Assembly (NCBI GenBank): GCA_022711355.1
Contig: JAKLFE010000003.1
Span: 62,001 to 126,000, forward strand
Direction: 5' to 3'
DNA from: Spirochaetota bacterium
GTDB lineage: Bacteria > Spirochaetota > Spirochaetia > Treponematales > Rectinemataceae
Length of the DNA stretch: 64,000 nt
Shown: one piece after another, positions 1 through 7,577 of the stretch
How positions within the stretch are numbered: the first letter of the stretch is position 1
Layout of the letters: each line of letters opens with the position of its first letter
Notes under the pieces: generated by a model
What the model was told of the DNA's origin: nothing
The model's database searches: none
What the model saw: the letters and a program-made list of their open reading frames with translations, nothing else
Translations under genes and position numbers: made by a program

Positions 1-513
1 GGCTTCTGGATGCCCCGGGCCCTCCTGTACGGGTATTTCTGGTTCGTCACCGACGAGGCCTACGCGGCGAACAAGGCCGTGGCCGAGGGCATGCTCGAGG
101 CCGTGGCCGGAGCCATGGGCGAAGGGCCGGAATATCGGCAGCTCAACGCTGAGTGGCGGGACCGCTTCGAGAAGTACGCCCACGCCTGGATGCCCAAGCT
201 CTTCCCCGCCGAGTACCACCGGGACGTCATCTTCTACTGGGTGCCCTACGCGTATAAACCGGATTATTACTACGTTTCCGTGCGCTTCCCCTGGGTCACG
301 GCAGCGAGTTTCGTTTCCGAAGTAGCCGACGAGACGGCGGTCGGGCCCTACCTCGGCCTCTGCGCCCGGGCCCACCTCGACGAGGACCTCGCCGTCCTGG
401 AGCTCCTGGCGGGGGCGGAGCCGGAAATCGAGGAGGAGTGCTGGATCGAGGGACAGACCCTGCGAGCGCGGCGGCGGAGGCGACGCCCCCTGAAGCTCGA
501 GCCGAGGGTTTGA
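1..513 (+). CDS. hypothetical protein, 5' end probably outside the window
   Basis: The frame is open to the left edge, and codon third positions are strongly G/C, as in the real genes here. An ATG lies at 10, but no ribosome binding site is visible before it, so the gene probably begins upstream. The visible part is rich in aromatic residues (the YKPDYYYVSVRFPW stretch near residue 80) and has no signal peptide or membrane segment. I do not recognise the family. The last 20 residues turn into an arginine-rich tail exactly where a copy of the dispersed GGGACAGACCC element sits (450-460). The tail may therefore be a recent extension caused by that insertion. Confidence 0.5.
   Translation, partial: GFWMPRALLYGYFWFVTDEAYAANKAVAEGMLEAVAGAMGEGPEYRQLNAEWRDRFEKYAHAWMPKLFPAEYHRDVIFYWVPYAYKPDYYYVSVRFPWVTAASFVSEVADETAVGPYLGLCARAHLDEDLAVLELLAGAEPEIEEECWIEGQTLRARRRRRRPLKLEPRV
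450..460 (+). repeat. dispersed GGGGACAGACCCC element (11-bp core)
   Basis: GGGACAGACCC inside the 3' end of the first gene, read as G-Q-T-L. Confidence 0.7.
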
Positions 514-535
514 AATATCACTTAAATTTTAGCAT

Positions 536-563
536 TTGCATTTTTATGCTCCTGTGGTATCGT
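536..563 (+). promoter_or_regulatory. promoter for the DUF969-DUF979 genes
   Basis: TTGCAT, 16-nt spacer, TATCGT in the short AT-rich gap before the DUF969 gene. A strong AGGAGG (584-589) follows, 5 nt before the ATG. The boxes are a plausible but imperfect sigma-70 match. Confidence 0.4.
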
Positions 564-594
564 TACCGCAATTTTACGTCGCTAGGAGGCGAAG

Positions 595-1269
595 ATGATC
601 AAACTCATCGGCGTCGCGATCGTTATCCTGGGCTTCGCGCTGAAGCTCGATAACATCGCGATCATCCTCGTGGCGGGGCTCGTGACGGGCCTCGTCGGCG
701 GAATGGACATTGTAAAAATACTCGAGACCCTCGGGAACAGCTTCGTGGCCAACCGCGGCATGGCGATCTTCGTCGTGGTCATGCTGGTCACGGGCACCCT
801 CGAGCGCAACGGCCTGCGCGAGATGGCGGCCAAGCTGATCGGCAAGATCAAGAACGCGACCGCGGGCATGGTGATCGGCGCCTACGGCGTCCTCCGCCTC
901 ATCCTCGCCGCCTTCAACGTGAGCCTGGGCGGCACGGCCGGCTTCGTCCGCCCCGTCGTCATGCCGATGGCCACCGGCGCCGTCGAGGCCAAGCACGGCT
1001 CGGTCGACGAGAAGCACCTCGAGGAGCTCAAGGGGATGAGCTCGGGCATGGAGAACATCACCTGGTTCTTCGGCCAGGTCCTCTTCGTCGGCGGCTCCGG
1101 CGCCCTCCTCGTCCAGTCCACCCTGAAGGGCCTCGGGTACGAGACCGAGCTGGGCGCCCTCGCGACCGTGGAGCTCCCCGTCGCCCTGTTCGCACTCGTC
1201 GTCGGCGCCGTCATGTATTTCTTCAAGGACAAGCGCCTGAGCAAGACCCTATACGGGCAGAAGAAGTAG
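595..1269 (+). CDS. DUF969 family membrane protein (putative 5-oxoproline/amino-acid permease subunit)
   Basis: A 224-residue polytopic inner-membrane protein. Hydrophobic helices fill roughly residues 1-40, 55-75, 90-120, 150-180 and 190-215, with short charged loops containing Gly-rich turns (GGTAGFVRP, FGQVLFVGGSG). It matches the DUF969 family in length and pattern. The next gene is DUF979, its usual partner. Comparative-genomic work has linked DUF969/DUF979 pairs with pyroglutamyl peptidase and 5-oxoproline metabolism, and pcp lies two genes downstream here. A role as half of a transporter is inference. The start is fixed by AGGAGG at 584-589. Confidence 0.8.
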   Translation: MIKLIGVAIVILGFALKLDNIAIILVAGLVTGLVGGMDIVKILETLGNSFVANRGMAIFVVVMLVTGTLERNGLREMAAKLIGKIKNATAGMVIGAYGVLRLILAAFNVSLGGTAGFVRPVVMPMATGAVEAKHGSVDEKHLEELKGMSSGMENITWFFGQVLFVGGSGALLVQSTLKGLGYETELGALATVELPVALFALVVGAVMYFFKDKRLSKTLYGQKK

Positions 1270-1282
1270 GGAGGGACGGAAT

Positions 1283-2227
1283 ATGCAGTTCTTCATGGAT
1301 CCCAAGGTCCTTCTCGGCGCGAAGCTCCTCGAGTGCCTCTACATCCTCATGGGCATCATCGCCGGCTACGCCGGGGTGAAGACCCTCTTCGAGAAGGAGC
1401 ACAAGGCGAAGATCGGCACGGCCGTCTTCTGGATCTCCCTGGCGGTCGTCCTCGCCTTCGGGCGCTGGATCCCCAAGATGGTCAACGGCATCCTCGTCGT
1501 GGTCATGGCCATCCCCGCCGTACTCCGCCAGGTGAAGCCGGGCGCCGACCGCTCGGCGACCAAGGCCGAGACCAAGGCCAAGGCCGACAAGATCGGCTAC
1601 AAGATCTTCGTGCCGACCCTCATGATGGGGACCTTCGCCATCCTCTTCGCCGTCTTCACGAAGATCAGCCCCCTCGTCGGCGTCGGCGTCGGCGTCATCG
1701 TCGCGGCCATCCTCCTCATGGTCTTCTCGAGGGACAACAAGCCGACGACCTTCCTCGACGACTCCAAGCGCCTCCTGGACACGGTCGGCCCCCTGTCGAT
1801 GCTGCCCATGCTCCTCGCCGCCCTCGGCGCGATCTTCACCGCGGCCGGCGTCGGCCAGGTCATCGCCAGCCTCGTCGGCAAGGTCATCCCCCAGGGCAAC
1901 ATGACCGTCGGCATCATCGTCTTCGCGATCGCCATGCCCCTGTTCACGATGATCATGGGCAACGCCTTCGCGGCCATCACGGTGATCACGGTCGGCATCG
2001 GCGGGCCATTCGTCCTGGCCCTCGGCGCGGACCCGACGGTCATCGGCATGCTCGCCCTGACCTGCGGCTACTGCGGCACCCTCTGCACCCCGATGGCGGC
2101 CAACTTCAACATCGTCCCGGTCGCCATACTGGACATGAAGGGAAGGTACAACGTCATCAAGAACCAGCTCGTCCCCGCGGGCATCATCCTCGCCTTCCAG
2201 ATCTGCTACATGCTGATCGCGAAGTAA
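1283..2227 (+). CDS. DUF979 family membrane protein
   Basis: A 314-residue polytopic membrane protein with eight to ten hydrophobic helices and one central charged loop (residues about 85-105, rich in Lys, Ala and Asp). It lies 13 bp after the DUF969 gene with GGGAGGG before the ATG, so the two are co-transcribed and probably form one complex in the inner membrane. The glycine-rich MIMGNAFAAITVITVGIG and CGYCGTLCTPMAANFN stretches near residues 210-270 look like substrate-path motifs of a secondary transporter. Function in uptake of 5-oxoproline or related small molecules is inferred from the neighbouring pcp gene, not shown by the sequence. Confidence 0.8.
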   Translation: MQFFMDPKVLLGAKLLECLYILMGIIAGYAGVKTLFEKEHKAKIGTAVFWISLAVVLAFGRWIPKMVNGILVVVMAIPAVLRQVKPGADRSATKAETKAKADKIGYKIFVPTLMMGTFAILFAVFTKISPLVGVGVGVIVAAILLMVFSRDNKPTTFLDDSKRLLDTVGPLSMLPMLLAALGAIFTAAGVGQVIASLVGKVIPQGNMTVGIIVFAIAMPLFTMIMGNAFAAITVITVGIGGPFVLALGADPTVIGMLALTCGYCGTLCTPMAANFNIVPVAILDMKGRYNVIKNQLVPAGIILAFQICYMLIAK

Positions 2228-2261
2228 GGCTGTTTGCGCGCTCGGTGAGCCTGTAGTGATT

Positions 2262-2370
2262 TGAACCGCAGAGGACGCAGAGGGCGCAGAGGGAAGGAAA
2301 GGGGAATCGGGTGGCAAGCGCTCCCGATTTCCCTTTTCTCTCCTTCTCCGCGCCCTCCGCGCCCTCCGCG
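2262..2370. repeat. long imperfect inverted repeat with CGCAGAGG units
   Basis: The gap between the DUF979 gene and pcp is almost entirely one imperfect palindrome. The left arm has tandem CGCAGAGG-type units, then GGGGAATCGGG (2301-2311). The loop is about 2312-2322. The right arm starts CCCGATTTCCC (2323) and ends in CGCCCTCCG units. It could fold into a long RNA hairpin. Similar CGCAGAGG-unit repeats occur between genes in many unrelated bacteria. It may act as a processing or attenuation element between the transporter genes and pcp. Confidence 0.7.
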
Positions 2371-2398
2371 CTTTTCTCTTGAATAGGAGCGTCCTACT

Positions 2399-3043
2399 AT
2401 GCGTATCCTCCTGACCGGCTTCGATCCCTTCGGGGGCGAGAAGGTCAACCCCGCCTTCGAGGCGGTGAAGCTCGTCCCCTCCTCCGTGGCGGGGGCCGAG
2501 ATCGTCAAGCTCGAGATCCCCACCGTCTTCGGCAAGTGCGACAAGGTCGTCGCCGCCGCCGTCCGCGAGAAGCGGCCCGACGTCGTCCTCTCGATCGGCC
2601 AGGCGGGCGGCCGCTTCGACATGACCGTCGAGCGCGTGGCGGTGAACATCGCCGACGGCCGCATCGCCGACAACGAGGGCAACCAGCCCATCGACCAGAC
2701 GATCCGCGAGGACGGCGAGAACGCCTACTTCGCTACCCTGCCGGTCAAGGCCATGGTCGAGCGGATCAGGTCCAAGGGCATCCCCGCGAGCGTCTCCTAC
2801 ACCGCGGGCTCCTACGTCTGCAACTACATCATGTACTGCGAGCTCTACATGGCGGCTAAGGAGTTCCCGGGCCTGCGCTGCGGCTTCATGCACGTGCCCT
2901 TCCTCCCCGCGCAGGCCATCGGCAAGCCGAGCCCCGTGCCCACCATGTCGGTGGAGAACATCGCCCTCGCCATCGAGGCGGCCCTCGAGGCGATCGTCGA
3001 CAGCCCGGCCGACCTGCGCCGCTCCGAGGGGACGATCGCCTAA
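2399..3043 (+). CDS. pcp: pyroglutamyl-peptidase I (peptidase family C15)
   Basis: A cytosolic cysteine peptidase that removes N-terminal pyroglutamate (5-oxoproline) from peptides. At 214 residues it has the usual family length. The catalytic triad is visible: Glu78 in VERVAVN, Cys141 in AGSYVCNY and His165 in GFMHVPFLP. The N-terminal TGFDPFGG signature is intact. The start has AGGAG nine bases upstream. It follows a DUF969/DUF979 transporter pair and is followed 4 bp later by an aminopeptidase-like gene. The group therefore looks like a unit that takes up and trims pyroglutamyl peptides. Confidence 0.95.
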   Translation: MRILLTGFDPFGGEKVNPAFEAVKLVPSSVAGAEIVKLEIPTVFGKCDKVVAAAVREKRPDVVLSIGQAGGRFDMTVERVAVNIADGRIADNEGNQPIDQTIREDGENAYFATLPVKAMVERIRSKGIPASVSYTAGSYVCNYIMYCELYMAAKEFPGLRCGFMHVPFLPAQAIGKPSPVPTMSVENIALAIEAALEAIVDSPADLRRSEGTIA

Positions 3044-3047
3044 GCCG

Positions 3048-4016
3048 ATGCCGATACCCATGGAACGGGGCGCCGGCATCGTCGTCCGGGACTGGCTCAG
3101 GCTGCGGGAGGGCGAGCGCCTCACGATCATCTCCGACGAGCTCCACGTGGGCGAGGCCATGGCGATGCGGGCCCACGCCCAGGCCGCCGGGGCCTCGCCC
3201 GTCGTGGTGATCGTGCCGAGCGGCAGCCCCCAGTCGGGGGAGATCTTCGACGAGCGCTGCGTCGCCTTCCTCGGGGCCGACGCCATCGTCGGCGCCACCC
3301 ATAACTCGATCATGACCACGCGCGCGATACGCGACGCCGTGGCGGCGGGCGCCCGCTTCCTCTCGGTGCCCCTGTCGACCAACGACGGCTCGTCCCTGCT
3401 CTCCGGGGATTTCATGACGATGGACGTCGAGGAAGCGGGGCGGCTCGGCGGAAGGATAGCGCCGCGCTTCGAGCGCGCCCGCGAGGCCCGCGTCCGCAGC
3501 GAGGCGGGCACCGACCTGCGCTTCCGCGTGGAGGGGCGCTCGGGGAGCGTGTTCCGCGGCCTCTGCGACCGTCCCGGGACCGCGACCTCGACGAGCTTCG
3601 AGTTCTCGGTCTCCGTGGTCGAGGAGGCCACCGAGGGCGTCCTCGTCCTCGACGGCTCGATGGGCTATATCGGCCTCGTCGAGGAGCCCCTGCGGCTGCG
3701 CTTCGAGGGCGGCCGCCTGGCCGACATCGAGGCGAACGGCCCGGGCGCGAGGCTCGCGCGCTACATGGAGGGCTTCCGCGACGGGCGCATGTACGTGGCC
3801 GGCGAGCTCGGCATCGGGCTCAACCGGAAGGCGAGCTGCGCCGGGCGCTCCTACATCGAGGACGAGTGCGCCTACGGCACCTTCCACGTCGGGCTCGGGC
3901 GGAACATCGCGTTAGGCGGCAGCCATTACGCCAACGGGCACTTCGACCTCGTCGCGCTCTCCCCCGACATCGAGGTCGACGGCGAGATCCTCATGCGGCG
4001 GGGCGAGCTGGCCTAG
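3048..4016 (+). CDS. aminopeptidase (M29-like, leucyl aminopeptidase/AmpS-like)
   Basis: A 322-residue soluble protein resembling the M29 (thermophilic aminopeptidase) fold. The C-terminal half carries the family-type stretch GELGIGLN near residue 255, then an acidic pair (IEDE), GTFHVGLGRN and GGSHYANGHFD. These contain the Glu, His and Asp expected to bind the metal pair. The N-terminal half is a Rossmann-like region. It begins 4 bp after pcp and is probably translationally linked to it, so it may digest the peptides left after pyroglutamate removal. Family placement is from motif order; the substrate is unknown. ATG at 3048 is used; ATG at 3060 is an alternative. Confidence 0.7.
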   Translation: MPIPMERGAGIVVRDWLRLREGERLTIISDELHVGEAMAMRAHAQAAGASPVVVIVPSGSPQSGEIFDERCVAFLGADAIVGATHNSIMTTRAIRDAVAAGARFLSVPLSTNDGSSLLSGDFMTMDVEEAGRLGGRIAPRFERAREARVRSEAGTDLRFRVEGRSGSVFRGLCDRPGTATSTSFEFSVSVVEEATEGVLVLDGSMGYIGLVEEPLRLRFEGGRLADIEANGPGARLARYMEGFRDGRMYVAGELGIGLNRKASCAGRSYIEDECAYGTFHVGLGRNIALGGSHYANGHFDLVALSPDIEVDGEILMRRGELA

Positions 4017-4056
4017 CCTCCTTCGGGCCCGCTCGGCGCGCCTCGAGGCGCCGGCC

Positions 4057-4899
4057 TCAGGGCCCCGCGAGGCGGAGCTCGGCGCGGCCCAGGCCCCCCG
4101 ATACCTTCAGGTCCTCCTTGATCCCGAGCAGGTCGCCGAAGGCCTGGAAGACGTCGCCGGCGAGCCAGCGGTCGGGCTTGGCCCCGCCCGAGGCCGTCGC
4201 GATCGCCATGCCGCTGTTGAGCCTCTTGCCGGACTCGTCGAGGGCGACCGTCGGCTTCAGGAGGTTCATGGTCTCGATGACGACGCCCTTGTAGAGGTTC
4301 TCGTGGACGTAGTGGATGGTCCCGTCCTCGTCCACGGCGAGGACCACCCCCGCGTGGGTGCGCGGATCGTTCGTCCTGTCGCCGTCGCCGTTGGCGTCCC
4401 AGGTGTTGTCCCATATGACGACGTCGCCGGTGCGCGGGTAGCGGTCGCGATGGAGGGCCTTGCGCTCCTCGAGCGTGCGATAGAGCCGGTTGACCCCGTT
4501 GCCGGGGTACTTGTCGAAGTCCTTGGCCACGTCGATGCCGAGCTCGTAGTAGATGGCGCAGACCGTGCCGATGCAGTCGAGGGTGAACTGCCTGCCCTTG
4601 ACGAGGACCTTCGCGTTGGGAGCCTGGCCGAGGAGCTTCTTGGAGGAGGCGACGACCTTGAGCTCCTCCTCCGTGGGCGCGGCGCGGGCCTCGTCCATGC
4701 TGCGGTAGAGGCCGAGATCCGCGGCGGAGATCGAGGCGGGCCGCGGCGGGGCCGCCTCGGCCGGGGGGACGGCCGCCGCTCCCGGCGCCGGCGCGGAGGC
4801 GCAGCCCGCCGCCGCGAGGACCGCCCCGAGGACGAGCATCCCGCGGCCGATAGCGCGAACCGGTATATCCTGGCCAGCGACGAAACGAGTTGCCCGCAT
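4057..4899 (-). CDS. lipoprotein with NlpC/P60- or CHAP-like amidase domain
   Basis: A 280-residue secreted lipoprotein. The start at 4899 is chosen because AAGGAG lies 7 nt upstream. The signal peptide (residues 12-32) ends in a lipobox with Cys33. A Pro/Ala-rich linker to about residue 60 is followed by a papain-like domain. This has a likely catalytic Cys109 (FTLDCIGTVC) and His182 (THAGVV), plus GDVVIWD near 158-164. A Asp-rich DANGDGDRTND segment (168-178) could bind calcium. Such enzymes cut peptidoglycan peptides or amide bonds at the cell surface. It follows a small HTH gene on the same strand. The exact subfamily is uncertain. Confidence 0.7.
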   Translation of the reverse strand: MRATRFVAGQDIPVRAIGRGMLVLGAVLAAAGCASAPAPGAAAVPPAEAAPPRPASISAADLGLYRSMDEARAAPTEEELKVVASSKKLLGQAPNAKVLVKGRQFTLDCIGTVCAIYYELGIDVAKDFDKYPGNGVNRLYRTLEERKALHRDRYPRTGDVVIWDNTWDANGDGDRTNDPRTHAGVVLAVDEDGTIHYVHENLYKGVVIETMNLLKPTVALDESGKRLNSGMAIATASGGAKPDRWLAGDVFQAFGDLLGIKEDLKVSGGLGRAELRLAGP

Positions 4900-5008
4900 G
4901 CCCCGCTCCTTGGGCCCCGCGGCCCCCCATGACTCTATCGCAGGGCGGGGGGGCCCGCCACTCCCCGCCGCCCGCGGGGCGCGGCGGGGGCCGGGGCTTG
5001 GCTGCGGA

Positions 5009-5284
5009 TCAGGCGCCGGCGCGGCGCCTGTAGAGCACTTTCCGCACGGCGTCGGTCGAGATCGCATAACGCTCGGAAAGCTCGTCCAGGCTCGCCCCCG
5101 AGGCGGCCGCCTCGCGGATGGCCTGGTCGCGGCGGTCCAGCTTCTCGCGGGTCCCGTTGCGGCGGCCCCAGCCGAGGCGCTCCGGCCCCCGGCGCGGGAT
5201 GTAGACGAGGCTTCCCTGGACGTACTTCTGTATCTCGGCGAGGAGGTCGGGGGGGAGGGCCTCCTCCCCCTTCAAATACGGCAT
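5009..5284 (-). CDS. CD3324-family small helix-turn-helix protein
   Basis: A 91-residue protein matching the CD3324 type. The N-terminus (PYLKGEEALPPDLLAEIQKYV) is followed by an IPRRG segment, a GWGRRNGTRE stretch and a C-terminal helix-turn-helix (residues about 55-88, LDELSERYAISTDAVRKVLYR). It probably binds DNA, but no target is known. AGAGG precedes the ATG. It lies downstream of a promoter, a hairpin and a 17-codon micro-ORF, which may regulate it. The NlpC-like lipoprotein gene follows on the same strand. Confidence 0.75.
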   Translation of the reverse strand: MPYLKGEEALPPDLLAEIQKYVQGSLVYIPRRGPERLGWGRRNGTREKLDRRDQAIREAAASGASLDELSERYAISTDAVRKVLYRRRAGA

Positions 5285-5413
5285 TCGGATCCTCTCGGTG
5301 GTCGGGGCGAAAGCCGCCTTGGGCCGAGCGGGTCGGGATCGACGAGAATGCGCGGCGCGGCGCCGCGCGCCGCCAGGGCCCCGCGGGGCTCGGGCGGCCG
5401 GATCCGGTCGGCT

Positions 5414-5467
5414 CTAGGCGGCTCCGAAAAGCCTTGTGGCCTTGGCGTGCGTGGTCATGCTCTTCAT
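5414..5467 (-). CDS. 17-residue micro-ORF with strong ribosome binding site (possible leader peptide)
   Basis: An AAGGAGG (5474-5480) lies 6 nt before an ATG. The reading frame encodes MKSMTTHAKATRLFGAA and stops at 5414. A clear promoter (5530-5559) and an 11-bp-stem hairpin (5490-5517) lie upstream, so it sits in a transcribed leader about 130 nt before the CD3324-type gene. Its length argues for a leader peptide or very small protein. It could also be a remnant of a longer gene. No run of a single regulatory amino acid is present. Confidence 0.45.
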   Translation of the reverse strand: MKSMTTHAKATRLFGAA

Positions 5468-5489
5468 GTGGCGCCTCCTTGCCGCGGGT

Positions 5490-5517
5490 CCCGTCAGCGC
5501 CTCGCGGCGCTGACGGG
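5490..5517 (-). other. 11-bp-stem hairpin upstream of the micro-ORF
   Basis: CCCGTCAGCGC pairs perfectly with GCGCTGACGGG around a six-base loop, just 5' of the AAGGAGG of the 17-codon ORF on the minus strand. No T-run follows, so it is more likely a 5' stabilising or regulatory stem than a terminator. Confidence 0.6.
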
Positions 5518-5529
5518 CCGGACGAGCCG

Positions 5530-5559
5530 ATGATAGCCGATCGGCCCGGCCCGAGTAAA
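5530..5559 (-). promoter_or_regulatory. promoter for the micro-ORF/CD3324/lipoprotein genes
   Basis: On the minus strand: TTTACT, 18-nt spacer, TATCAT. It directly precedes the hairpin at 5490-5517. The rest of 5560-5920 shows no convincing gene. Confidence 0.5.
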
Positions 5560-5921
5560 TGGACAGATCGCGTAGAAGCGTCCTGTCCCCCGGTCGCTTC
5601 CTCGGGGGCCGAGGAAAGAACGGCTCGAAGCGGCTTTTCCCTTTATCGAGGAGCCCTCCCCATGCGATAAGGGATGGCCGGCATATACCCAGCGCCCGCC
5701 TCGCGAGCGGGCCTCGCCGCCGCGGCGCGTCGCGCCGGGGGGGGCGGGAAAGGAGGCACGAGGAATGAAGGAACATAGCGAGAGGGCTCCGGCCCTCTAA
5801 ATCCGCCGCCCGGGCGGGCACCGCCGATCCGAGACCTGGTCGTCCGGCTAGGCGGGCCGCCCGGGCGTTTTTCGCTTCGGGACCGCCCCGCGAGCCGGGA
5901 GCGCGGCGCGAGCCGGCCGAC

Positions 5922-6488
5922 CTATGCCGAGGGCCAGCGCTCCCGAAAGGCGAAATCCTCGATCGGCCGGCGCTCGCGCGGCGCCGACTCGCGGGCGCGG
6001 TTGCGCTCGTCGAGGGCGGCCGGATCGCCGGGGTAGCCGCAGACCACCAGGGCCGCGACGACGAAGTCCTCGGGAATCCCGAGGGCGGCGCGGGCCTTGC
6101 GCGGCGCGAAACCCGCGATGGGATGGGCGTAGAGCCCCTCCCTCGTCGCCTGGAGCATGAGGTTCATGCAGGCCAGGCCGAGGCCGAAGAGAGCTTCGTC
6201 CCTACCCTCGTCGAGGCGGCAGTCGAGGGAGGGCTTGGTCAGGGCGGCGATGAGGAGGGGCGCGCTCCTCGCCCAGGAGTTGCCCTCCGTGAGCGCGGCT
6301 CGGAGGCCGGCCAAGGCCTCCTGCCCGGCCGCGACGACGAAGCGCCAGGGCTGGTTGTTGCCGCAGGAGGGCGCGAGGGCTGCCGCCTCGAGCATGCGCC
6401 GCAGGACCTCCTCGGGGACGGGCTCGGCCGAGATCGCGCGGAAGGCGCGGCGGGCCTCGACCTCTTCGATGATCGCGTGGGCTTCCAT
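5922..6488 (-). CDS. nitroreductase family protein
   Basis: A 188-residue FMN-dependent oxidoreductase of the nitroreductase fold. The N-terminal segment EVEARRAFRAIS carries the Arg residues that bind FMN phosphate. LAPSCGNNQPWRFVV (about residues 38-52) is the classic FMN-binding and dimer motif. FGLGLACMNLMLQATREGL (about 101-119) is the core helix, and VVCGYPGD near 150 ends the domain. Substrates of this family range from nitroaromatics to quinones and cannot be told here. On the minus strand TAGAAT ends 6 nt before the ATG and no Shine-Dalgarno is evident, so the mRNA may be leaderless. Confidence 0.9.
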   Translation of the reverse strand: MEAHAIIEEVEARRAFRAISAEPVPEEVLRRMLEAAALAPSCGNNQPWRFVVAAGQEALAGLRAALTEGNSWARSAPLLIAALTKPSLDCRLDEGRDEALFGLGLACMNLMLQATREGLYAHPIAGFAPRKARAALGIPEDFVVAALVVCGYPGDPAALDERNRARESAPRERRPIEDFAFRERWPSA

Positions 6489-6615
6489 GACTCGATTCTA
6501 GCTCCATCGCGAGGGCGCGGGTATAGCCTTGACCGGCCGATCCGGGGAGGCGATCCTGGTGGGCGCTTCGCGGGGCGAGAGCTCGCGGAGGAATCCACGC
6601 AACCGGAGGCATCAC

Positions 6616-7266
6616 ATGACCGAAGCGACGAAGCAGGCCCTCGTCGGGCTCCGCGACCTTTCCACGCTCCAATGGTACGTCATCCCCCTCCTCGCCATCG
6701 TCTTCTACATCTACACGATCGAGATCGAGAAGGCCCGGGCGAGCGGGAACTGGAACGCGGTGATAGCCGGCGCCGCCGTCTTCGGCGCCGACTTCCTCAA
6801 TGAATCCTGGAACGGCTGGTTCATGGTCCTCTCCGGCCGCTCGGCCCTCTGGACCACCCCCGGCCCGACCGCCCTCCGCACGATGGTCGGCTGGAACATC
6901 GAGATCATGTTCATGTTCTCGATCCTCGGCATCGTCTTCTACCGCGCCCTCTCCGGCAAGAAGGGCGCGAGGCTCCTGGGCATGGACGAGCGCTGGGCCA
7001 TAGCCCTGGGCTTCACCGCGATCTGCACGGCCGTCGAGTGCGCCCTCAACGCCGGCGGCCACCTCGTCTGGGAGTACCGGCTCTGGGAGCGGACGGCGAT
7101 CGGCGTCCCCTTGATCTTCCTCGTCGGCTACCTCTGGTTCTTCGCCTGGGCCATCCTCGCGACCTCGCGCGAGACCCTGAAGGCGAAGGTCCTCGTCGCG
7201 GCCATCCCCTACGCCGCGGCCATCGCCATCGACCTCCTCGCCGCGCTCCAAGGGATACGGTACTAG
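6616..7266 (+). CDS. polytopic membrane protein of unknown function
   Basis: A 216-residue protein with six or seven hydrophobic helices, starting with YVIPLLAIVFYIYTIE at residues 18-33. The start is chosen for GGAGG 7 nt before ATG 6616. Conserved-looking polar features include a buried FLNESWNGWF segment (about 60-69) and an ECALNAGGHLVWEYRLW segment (about 140-156), which may form a polar site in the membrane. I do not recognise the family. It stands alone between a divergent nitroreductase and the outer-membrane protein locus, so the context gives no role. Confidence 0.7.
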   Translation: MTEATKQALVGLRDLSTLQWYVIPLLAIVFYIYTIEIEKARASGNWNAVIAGAAVFGADFLNESWNGWFMVLSGRSALWTTPGPTALRTMVGWNIEIMFMFSILGIVFYRALSGKKGARLLGMDERWAIALGFTAICTAVECALNAGGHLVWEYRLWERTAIGVPLIFLVGYLWFFAWAILATSRETLKAKVLVAAIPYAAAIAIDLLAALQGIRY

Positions 7267-7494
7267 CCGAAGACGCCGCAGGCTGGCAGCGCCGCGCGCT
7301 CCGGCGCGGCCGAGGGCCGACGCTGCCCCTGGATCGGCGACGTGGAATTCGAACGCGCGAGCGGCGGATTCGGTGTCCAAATACGAGATAATAGAGTTCG
7401 GTATATTCCTAAGAAGAAGCGATGATAAAACGTTCAATATGCTGGATAAGCAATAAAATAAAGGGTAAATGCGATTATCTGTACAAGCGCATCA

Positions 7495-7523
7495 TTGCGT
7501 GAGCGTTTTAAATTTGATTTTAT
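7495..7523 (+). promoter_or_regulatory. promoter of the first outer-membrane protein gene
   Basis: TTGCGT, 17-nt spacer, TTTTAT in an AT-rich gap (7267-7577). The second paralogous gene uses the same TTGCGT box (15399). A GTCCAAATACG string shared by both upstream regions lies at 7371-7381 and 15403-15413. Confidence 0.5.
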
Positions 7524-7577
7524 TTGCGCATTCGTGCTACATGGTATTCGTCCGTCATCATTCCATCGGAGGTGCGA

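Noticed and set aside
1223-3631. 802-codon open frame on the minus strand opposite DUF979 and pcp
   Set aside because: Shadow of GC-rich genes: the frame mirrors third-position bias of the plus-strand genes, has low-complexity His/Asp/Arg content and no family motifs.
5468-5821. Longer minus-strand frame (to 5821) containing the 17-codon micro-ORF
   Set aside because: The upstream part is Arg/Pro-rich with no start signal and includes the promoter and hairpin; only the ORF after AAGGAGG is supported.
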